A DNA stretch of 13,843 nucleotides from contig NW_003105112.1 in the NCBI RefSeq assembly GCF_000003605.2, positions 111,146 to 124,988 on the forward strand, read 5' to 3'. This DNA is from Saccoglossus kowalevskii (taxonomy: Eukaryota > Hemichordata > Enteropneusta > Harrimaniidae). Made by a program: the position numbers and the translations under genes. Below are positions 8,605 to 13,843 of the stretch, piece by piece. Position 1 is the stretch's first letter; every line of letters starts with the position of its first letter. The notes beneath the pieces were generated by a model. It was not told the DNA's origin and ran no database searches. It saw only the letters and a program-made list of their open reading frames with translations.

Positions 8605-9109
8605 CAATCAAATTGTTGGTGACTGCAGACACACTTTCTAGTGTAAACACTGATGATAATACATACACAGCTGTACTTTGGGTTTTCCGAAATCATCCAC
8701 CTTACCCACATAGACAGACAAAGTGCCAAGTGACCCACAGTCAACACAAAGGAGAGTCATGTAATACGATTTCCCGGATGGCCAGCTATGAACGCTTCCA
8801 ATGACAGACTTCTAATAACACTATTCTGTACAAGAAGAAACAGCTGTAGCGTGTATACAATGGTTCTGGCCTGTTACTCTTTTATTATCATTCAACTATT
8901 TGGGTTTTTAAGGTTGATTTAAATAATGAATATCGTTAATACATCAGAGGATACAGTATGGTAATTTAAACACATCAGCATAGCAAAATATATAGGATGA
9001 AGTTTTAGCAAAGGGTGTGTTGTGTTATTGTCTTTTGCTTTCACTGGCGTAGGGTTGGGGAGTTTACTGGGCGATGACCTACAGGTTTTGAGGGAAGCAA
9101 TCAAACTTG

Positions 9110-10229
9110 CAGTTTTCAACAAAAAGTCGAAAATATCACTTTTACTAAAAATGACAAAAATATTCATTAAAATTAGAGAATTAAAGATGTACCTATATAC
9201 ATGATATTTAAGCATTTTCAATAAGTTGAAAAGTTGAACACTTCACCAAAAATAAATAAAATATTCATCAAAATTAAAGAATTGAAAATATATCCACAAA
9301 ATAAACAAATCTAAAAGAGGTACATATACACCAAGTATCAATCAAATCAGACTTGAAAAGATTAAAAAAGTGAAAGTTGATGCCAATGGACAATGACTAA
9401 TATGATAAGCTCCGCTCGACAAAGTTGAAGCAAACAAATTAAGTAAAACAAGTCATATTCATCAAAATTAGATAATTGAAGACATCAACACGAAATGAAC
9501 AAATCTGAGAGCAGCCCACATGTATTACATGTATATACATAATATCAAAACAATCAGACTTGGGGTTTTCAACAAGAAGTCGAAAATATCGCTTTTTACC
9601 AAAAATGACAAAAATATTCATCAAAATTTAAGATATCATGAAAGATATTATGAAACAAACTTTAATGTCTACCAATATGTATGATGTATATGCCAAATAC
9701 TAATGAAAATGATCCCCTAAAGCCTTGGAGATATAATAATATGGTCAAAAAGCAAGATGGCTGCAAGTCCGCCATCTCTGATCCAATTGTAAAACAAGTT
9801 GCCATAGACATGTAATCTAAAATGTACAATGTATATACCAAATTTAAACAAAAACTGACAAAGCATGCATAACATACTACATTTAAAAAAAAAAAAATGG
9901 CTGCCAGTCAGCCATCTTTGATCTGATCGCAAAACCAATTGTCATAGACATGTATCCTAACATATATATGTACCAAATTTTAACAAAAACTAACTAAAAG
10001 CATGCATTAGATACCACATTTTCAAAAAAACAAAATGGCTGCCAGTCAGCCATCTTGGATTGAATCAGTAAACCACTGCATCTGCATATGTTCAACATAA
10101 AGTACTAGGCACATGCAAAGAATGAACAGATTTGGTTTACAGGGTTCTAATACATGTATGACTCCAGATGGACGGACGAACGAAAACATTCTAAGGCCCC
10201 TTTATGAACTTTGTTTGAACGAGTACTAA
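9110..10229 (+). mobile_element. Pearl/HINE-like element B, older copy
   Basis: The left part (9110-9630) holds degraded repeats of an AAAATATCRCTTTT-ACCAAAAATGACAAAAATATTCATCAAAATT-type segment at about 9128, 9255, 9455 and 9590. The right part has three monomers of about 139 bp with ATGGCTGCCAGTCAGCCAT-type palindromes (ATGG at 9757, 9897 and 10035). GGACGGACGAACG (about 10171-10183) follows, then a decayed terminal palindrome, and CTAA at 10226-10229. The order is the same as element A, but the palindrome core is GCTGCCAGTCAGC rather than GCCGCCA, marking a different subfamily. The left boundary is uncertain. Confidence 0.55.
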
Positions 10230-11020
10230 CAAATATTTTCATGTTAGAGAGTTACTATTAACAAAACAAAACTATTGACTATAAATAGATTGATTGTTAT
10301 GTTAAATTGTGAACTGAACACAGAGGTGTTAATATCAGACATGCTTTCTAAATTTGCTGATGTTTTCTTTCTTTTTATATTTCGTCAATAAAAGGCAAGT
10401 ATTGAGCAGTTGTGTATTATGTATCGCAGATTGTGTCATATATTTTTAGTATATTCCTGAAAAAGCATCTGAGAAAAATTCAAAATTGAAGAGATGGCAG
10501 ATATTTTAATTTGTTTTGACTTGCATAATCAATGCAATGTTTGTTTTAATTACGTACAAGTTTTGTTTGTTTATTCAGTGACAAATTTTTCCCAGATGTC
10601 CATATTTATTGAGAGGCGGCACACCTATGTGAAGAACACTATTGTGTGTTTAAATATAAGACCTAATCCAACACTGTAAATTGTTGTAAACTCCTAGTAT
10701 CTGCCAACATAGCAAGTAAAGCAAGTAAATACACGGCTTTATAAATACTATGTCAAATTATAGTAAACACGTACTGCATGCGTGACTCAAAACAACGCTT
10801 GCTGAGTACGTGACGTACAAACGCTACAGCACATCTTCTGTTCGACCACCAGGCATCCCCGAAAAGAGATGCTCAGTAACCGAGCTTATCACGAACTGTA
10901 ATTAGTTATTATAATCCTATCATAGACATTGCAGGGAATGTTAGTCTCTGTTGTTAGCTCTTGTTGTCTACCATGGCCTGACGATAATCTTTACATAAAT
11001 AAAGTAACAAATTAATTTAC

Positions 11021-11211
11021 CTGTGGTACAATCACCTTGACTCGTCCATTGGATGTTGATGCCACCATTCTGGCTAACCACGGCAACTGGGCTGGAGCCA
11101 CAGTTACAAACTGTGGTGGTTGAGTTTGAACACTGCGATCTTTAGGACAGCTTTCAAGTCGCGCCTTGAGAAAAGAAGCATCCAGCTCTTCACGAGTAGG
11201 AACTCTGGTGC
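11021..11211 (-). CDS. Exon 3 of the helicase-like gene
   Basis: The exon is 191 nt, phase 1 in and phase 0 out. The acceptor is CGTCATAG with a modest pyrimidine tract, and the donor is CAG|GTAAAT. It encodes about 63 residues (136-198) beginning TRVPTREELDASFLKARLE, probably helical, followed by a Gln/Pro-rich linker and LPWLARMVASTSNGRVKVIV. The split Gly codon with exon 2 and the clean CAG end joining exon 4 in phase 0 support the model. It is followed by the largest intron in the window (11020-5401), which is filled with repeats. No known motif was recognised. Confidence 0.87.
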
Positions 11212-11807
11212 CTATGACGAGCGGAGAAAATGTTTGATTGATGCAAAAAACAAGACATTTTCAAATTACAATTTTTAAAGTCAATATCATTGTCCTCCTT
11301 AACTTATTTTTTCAGAATTTATCGATGTTACTTATATGGGAAATGCAGGTAGATATTCAATTGCTGGTGGTGGTATGGGAAATGCAGGTAGATATTCAAT
11401 TGCTGGTGGTGGTATGGGAAATGCAGGTAGATATTCAATTGCTGGTGGTGGTTTTGAAAGAAAATGAGCTAGCTTTGAAACCTTTTGATAATTGGCGAAA
11501 TGTTAATTTATTCTCTGGCTACATTTGATTTCCAAAAATGCAAATATTGTTACAACACATACAATGAGCAAAAACTGCATTCTTCATAGGATGAGACGTG
11601 TCTGCATATATTGCATATTTTTTTGATAAATAACTGACAGAGGTCTAGCTGCCGGGGATCACAAATTAGCGGCAAAAATTCTAATTTTAGCATATTTTAA
11701 TAAACTTCATCAAATATTTTAATGTTCATCTGGGTAGTGATATCACTGCTAATTGAAGAACTGTACTGGCATAACTAAATAATGTTTCAAACGGCATTAT
11801 CACTTAC
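11212..11807 (-). other. Intron 2
   Basis: The intron is 596 bp. Its only clear feature is the 39-bp minisatellite at 11335-11451; the rest is AT-rich and shows no exon. Confidence 0.75.
11335..11451. repeat. 39-bp minisatellite, three identical copies
   Basis: The unit runs from TATGGGAAATGCAGG to GCTGGTGGTGG. Copies at 11335-11373, 11374-11412 and 11413-11451 are identical. Because 39 is a multiple of 3, one plus-strand frame reads the same 13 residues (WEMQVDIQLLVVV) three times, but there is no sign this is translated. Confidence 0.97.
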
Positions 11808-12116
11808 CGAGTTGCACTAGATACTGTATAGTGATTAAAGCCATGGTTTCCACACTCAAATTTGGCGCCCCAAGCAGCCCTAAGTTGTCCAACACTGCAG
11901 GTGGTAGCTGAGGTAACTTGAAACAGTCCAAAAACAATGGGCTGATCACAACATCAACTACATTACCATGGAGATAAGGCATGTTGCCATGGCAAGGCAA
12001 GATGATTGGTTTTGTGTGGGAAATGCTGGTGAGGCCCGGCTGTATGAATACTGAATCGTGGGTAGTTGCCGTAGGAGGTGCGGGCACAAAATTTGGTGGC
12101 AGTGGCACTCTATGAC
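11808..12116 (-). CDS. Exon 2 of the helicase-like gene (Pro-rich N-terminal region)
   Basis: The acceptor is TTCTTGTTACAG and the donor is TCG|GTAAGT, close to consensus. The exon is 309 nt and encodes 102 whole codons between two split glycine codons (residues about 33-134). The peptide starts HRVPLPPNFVPAPPT, with a Pro/Thr-rich stretch, then goes into a hydrophobic region including VVDVVISPLFLDCF and LPQLPPAVLDNLGLLG, and ends METMALI-like residues followed by QYLVQLG. A GTG codon near the 5' end is not a start; the frame continues through the acceptor. The composition looks like a globular domain after a flexible linker. No catalytic motif is visible and I do not recognise the domain. 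Confidence 0.88.
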
Positions 12117-12339
12117 CTGTAACAAGAAATCAATTTACAAAAACTTATTATTTTGTCAGAAGTTTAGATAAATCCTCAAAACTGTTGTCACCATATTGAG
12201 TCTGGTTTAATACAGGGTGGTGGTGGTCATGGCGACCATATACATTGTATGTGGGTCCCACACTACATGTAGTAAAATATATGTATGCAAGTCAAATGCA
12301 CAAGATCATGATGATTACTGGCTGTTAATAATATAGATA

Positions 12340-12361
12340 CCCCCCCTCCCCCATTCTCCCC
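12340..12361 (-). other. C-rich run, possible G-quadruplex on the coding strand
   Basis: Runs of 7 C, 5 C and 4 C at 12340-12361 make G-tracts on the minus strand, so they would be in the pre-mRNA of the gene within intron 1. Confidence 0.4.
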
Positions 12362-12542
12362 TCGGTAATATGGATTGTGGACAAAGTTCCTAGTACCTAG
12401 TATTATGATTATTTAAACATAGAAATTTAAACTATATTTAAACCTTGATATTTAAAAACACATACAAATGTATTTATCAACACAAAGCTCAAAATACATG
12501 TTCTGCGAATCAAAGGCTCAGACATACTGCACTTAGGATTAC

Positions 12543-12636
12543 CTCCAGAGACAAGGAAGTGTATTCCTTGCAATATCGATGGGGTAAAGTACATGCTAGA
12601 CTGTAACCGCCAACACATACCATATTGGACACTCAT
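12543..12636 (-). CDS. Probable first coding exon (or 58-nt internal exon 12600-12543)
   Basis: The frame opens at an ATG at 12636 with A at -3 and an in-frame TAA a few codons upstream. It runs 31 codons plus one base to a donor reading GAG|GTAATC. That phase-1 end joins exactly to the next exon, giving ...FLVSGG|HRVPLPP. A possible acceptor (GGTTACAG) lies inside it, before 12600, so the same reading frame could instead be a short internal exon of 58 nt (phase 0 to phase 1) starting at SSMYFTPS. Both readings give the same C-terminal residues. Support is only the frame, the phase and the splice signals; no protein family is recognisable in so short a piece. The donor is weaker than those of the other exons, so this exon is the least certain of the set. 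Confidence 0.45.
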
Positions 12637-12661
12637 TCTCAGTTCTTTGATACAATTTTAA

Positions 12662-12850
12662 TACTGTAAAATATTTTATTTCAGCTGTAATTAATTCTAG
12701 CTAAAAACAATTTTTGAATGTTTTATATTGAGTTTTATTTTTGGATTTTTGATAAGTTGAATGTAAAATATGGGTAATTTATTTATTTTATTTTCACCGA
12801 ATCATCCCTTCAGCAAAAATTAATTTCAAGCGAAAATAAAGTATTAAACT
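12662..12850. mobile_element. Palindromic MITE, TACTGTA family (copy 4)
   Basis: The left end TACTGTAAAATATTTTATTT continues into CAGCTGTAATTAATTCTAGC. The right end, read in reverse complement, gives TAATACTTTATTTTCGCTTG, continuing into AAATTAATTTTTGCTGAAG. The right terminus has lost the exact TACAGTA. Just upstream of the probable first exon. Confidence 0.6.
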
Positions 12851-12969
12851 ATTAAGCTCCAGCGATAGATTCATTATTGAACAGCTTTGTTAAATCAGTG
12901 AATGAAATGTTTTACAAAATTGTAGTTTAATTCGTCAGTCATTGTACATTATAATTGTTTACATTGTGA

Positions 12970-13075
12970 ATGTACTGAAAATACTTTATTTAGCTGGAAT
13001 TATTTTTTCACTGAAAAAGACTCTTTGAATGTTTTGTATGGAATTAATTTTCAATGTAAAATATAATCAAAGAAA
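12970..13075. mobile_element. Truncated end of the TACTGTA MITE family
   Basis: Begins TACTGAAAATACTTTATTTA and continues into GCTGGAATTATTTTTTCACTG, the same terminal sequence as the full copies. The opposite arm is decayed or absent. Confidence 0.45.
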
Positions 13076-13140
13076 GCTTAGAAAGAACTCCCATGTGCTG
13101 AGAGTATTGGAGACACATTAAATATAATTTGAAATTACTT

Positions 13141-13843
13141 AGCTGAAAACTAATTATGCAAATCAGAAAATTAATATGAATAGATTTGTGTGTAAAACTA
13201 ATGAGGTCTGCGCAATGTAACAAAAACTCTATGTATCAAGTTTAATTGAAATGTGATTAGAACCAAAAAATTATGAATTATTATGCTAATTAGGGAATTA
13301 ATATGAACAGATTTTTACCCCAAATTAGGTTTGTACATTGTCCTAGAGCATCTTTGTACTAAGTTTCATTAAAATGGAATAATTAGTACTTTAGATATCA
13401 GTGTGAAAGCTTAAAATTGGTTAATTATGCAAATTGGGTAATTAATATGTACAGATTTTAACCCACAATTATCCAGGTCTGTCTATTGTCCTACAGCATC
13501 CATGTATAAACATTCATTGATATGTAATGATTAGTACTTTAGATATCAGTAGAAAAGCTGAAAATTAATTATGCAAATTAGGTAATTAATATGCACAATT
13601 ATTTACCCTGAAACTAATCAGGTCTCTGCATAGTCCTAAAGGATCTATGTACCATGTTTCATTGAAATGCGATGATTAGTACTTGAGATACCTGTGGAAA
13701 AGCTGAAAATTAACTAATTATGCAAATTAGGTGATTAATATGCACAAATATTTATCCCTAACAATCAATCTCTGCATAGTCCTTGAGTATGTAAGTACCA
13801 AGTTTCATTGAAATGTAATGCTCACTACTTATATCAAAAGCTG
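13141..13843. repeat. 140-147-bp satellite, about 5 units, open at the window edge
   Basis: Landmarks AGCTGAAAA and TTATGCAAATTAGG(T/G)AATTAATATG recur at about 13141, 13270, 13407, 13554 and 13698, with AAAAGCTG again at the last bases. Each unit also holds a GTCCTA-AGCATCT-TGTA segment and TGTACCAAGTTTCATTGAAAT. Divergence between units is moderate, so the array is old. It continues beyond 13843. Confidence 0.9.

Larger units (their letters stand above)
5401..11020 (-). other. Intron 3, 5.6 kb, mostly repeats
   Basis: The longest intron in the window. In plus order it holds a MITE, an unassigned stretch (5617-6050) with no clear repeat or frame, pearl/HINE-like element A, an unassigned stretch (6890-7366), a hAT-like MITE, an AT-rich stretch (7667-8314), a SINE, a stretch with a G-run (8437-9100), pearl/HINE-like element B, and 10230-11020, where only a small CpG patch (about 10768-10860, with TGACTCA and TGACGTAC) stands out. 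No exon-like open frame in either orientation has consistent splice sites. Confidence 0.75.
1229..12636 (-). other. Multi-exon gene, SF2-helicase-like protein of unknown family (3' end outside window)
   Basis: Seven exons, and probably an eighth at the 5' end, lie on the minus strand and join in one open frame of about 459 residues. Every junction is GT-AG and the phases match at each join (1, 1, 0, 1, 1, 1, 1, then an open phase 2), which is hard to get by chance. The N-terminal third is rich in Pro and hydrophobic residues (residues about 33-200). A compact alpha/beta-looking region follows (about 199-332), then a segment with helicase-like motif order: HPVQ at about 342-345, IIITPP at about 378-383 and VIQDQAH at about 449-455. 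No signal peptide or transmembrane segment stands out. The C-terminal part must lie beyond position 1, because the last visible exon ends inside a codon. I do not recognise the family; integrator and SZT2-type proteins were considered and not matched. Introns range from about 300 bp to 5.6 kb. Confidence 0.85.

Noticed and set aside
10494-10679. Plus-strand frame of 61 residues
   Set aside because: Short, no domain, AT-rich codon mix, within an intron on the opposite strand.
10768-10860. Promoter from TGACTCA and TGACGTAC sites
   Set aside because: Such short sites are expected by chance at this scale and no exon starts nearby.
11238-11528. Plus-strand frame with three identical 13-residue repeats
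   Set aside because: It is the 39-bp minisatellite read in frame, inside an intron of the minus-strand gene, with no splice or start support.
1229-12636. SZT2 or integrator-type (INTS13/INTS14) protein
   Set aside because: I compared the exons with what I recall of these proteins and saw no matching motifs beyond general hydrophobic strands.

Overview
The window looks like nuclear DNA from an animal, most likely a marine invertebrate. It is AT-rich, and its only convincing coding sequence is a spliced gene on the minus strand whose GT-AG junctions all agree in phase. The rest is introns and flank crowded with SINEs, MITEs and tandem-repeat elements. One repeat type here (about 140-150 bp monomers, then an ACGG/ACGC stretch, then a terminal hairpin ending in CTAA) resembles the 'pearl'/HINE elements known from bivalves and other marine invertebrates. 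I cannot name the species. There is no sign of bacterial organisation, rRNA, CRISPR or an intact tRNA gene.

Gene: reading the minus strand from high to low coordinates, a probable first exon at 12636-12543 is followed by exons at 12116-11808, 11211-11021, 5400-5265, 3956-3828, 3459-3322, 2209-2012 and 1412-1229. Joined, they give about 459 residues without a stop, and the protein is cut by the left window edge after a phase-2 donor. I do not recognise the family by name. The last two exons have the order of motifs of an SF2 helicase (HPVQ, then IIITPP, then VIQDQAH), but the P-loop position carries no GxGKT and the DEAH box reads DQAH. This suggests either an inactive helicase-like ATPase or an unrelated protein with chance similarity.

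Repeats, left to right: a CpG-rich block with a perfect hairpin (519-840); a CpG/GC-box block bracketed by 12-bp direct repeats inside intron 6; a palindromic MITE family with TACTGTA/TACAGTA ends (3016-3222, 4760-4957, 5431-5616, about 12662-12850, plus one remnant); a 34-bp minisatellite just upstream of exon 5; two SINEs on the minus strand (4084-4500 and 8315-8436); two pearl/HINE-like elements (about 6050-6886 and 9110-10229); a 300-bp hAT-like MITE (7367-7666); a 39-bp perfect triplicate (11335-11451); and a 140-147-bp satellite running off the right edge (from 13141).

Splice junctions and repeats were read by eye. The gene structure rests on internal phase consistency, not on transcript evidence.
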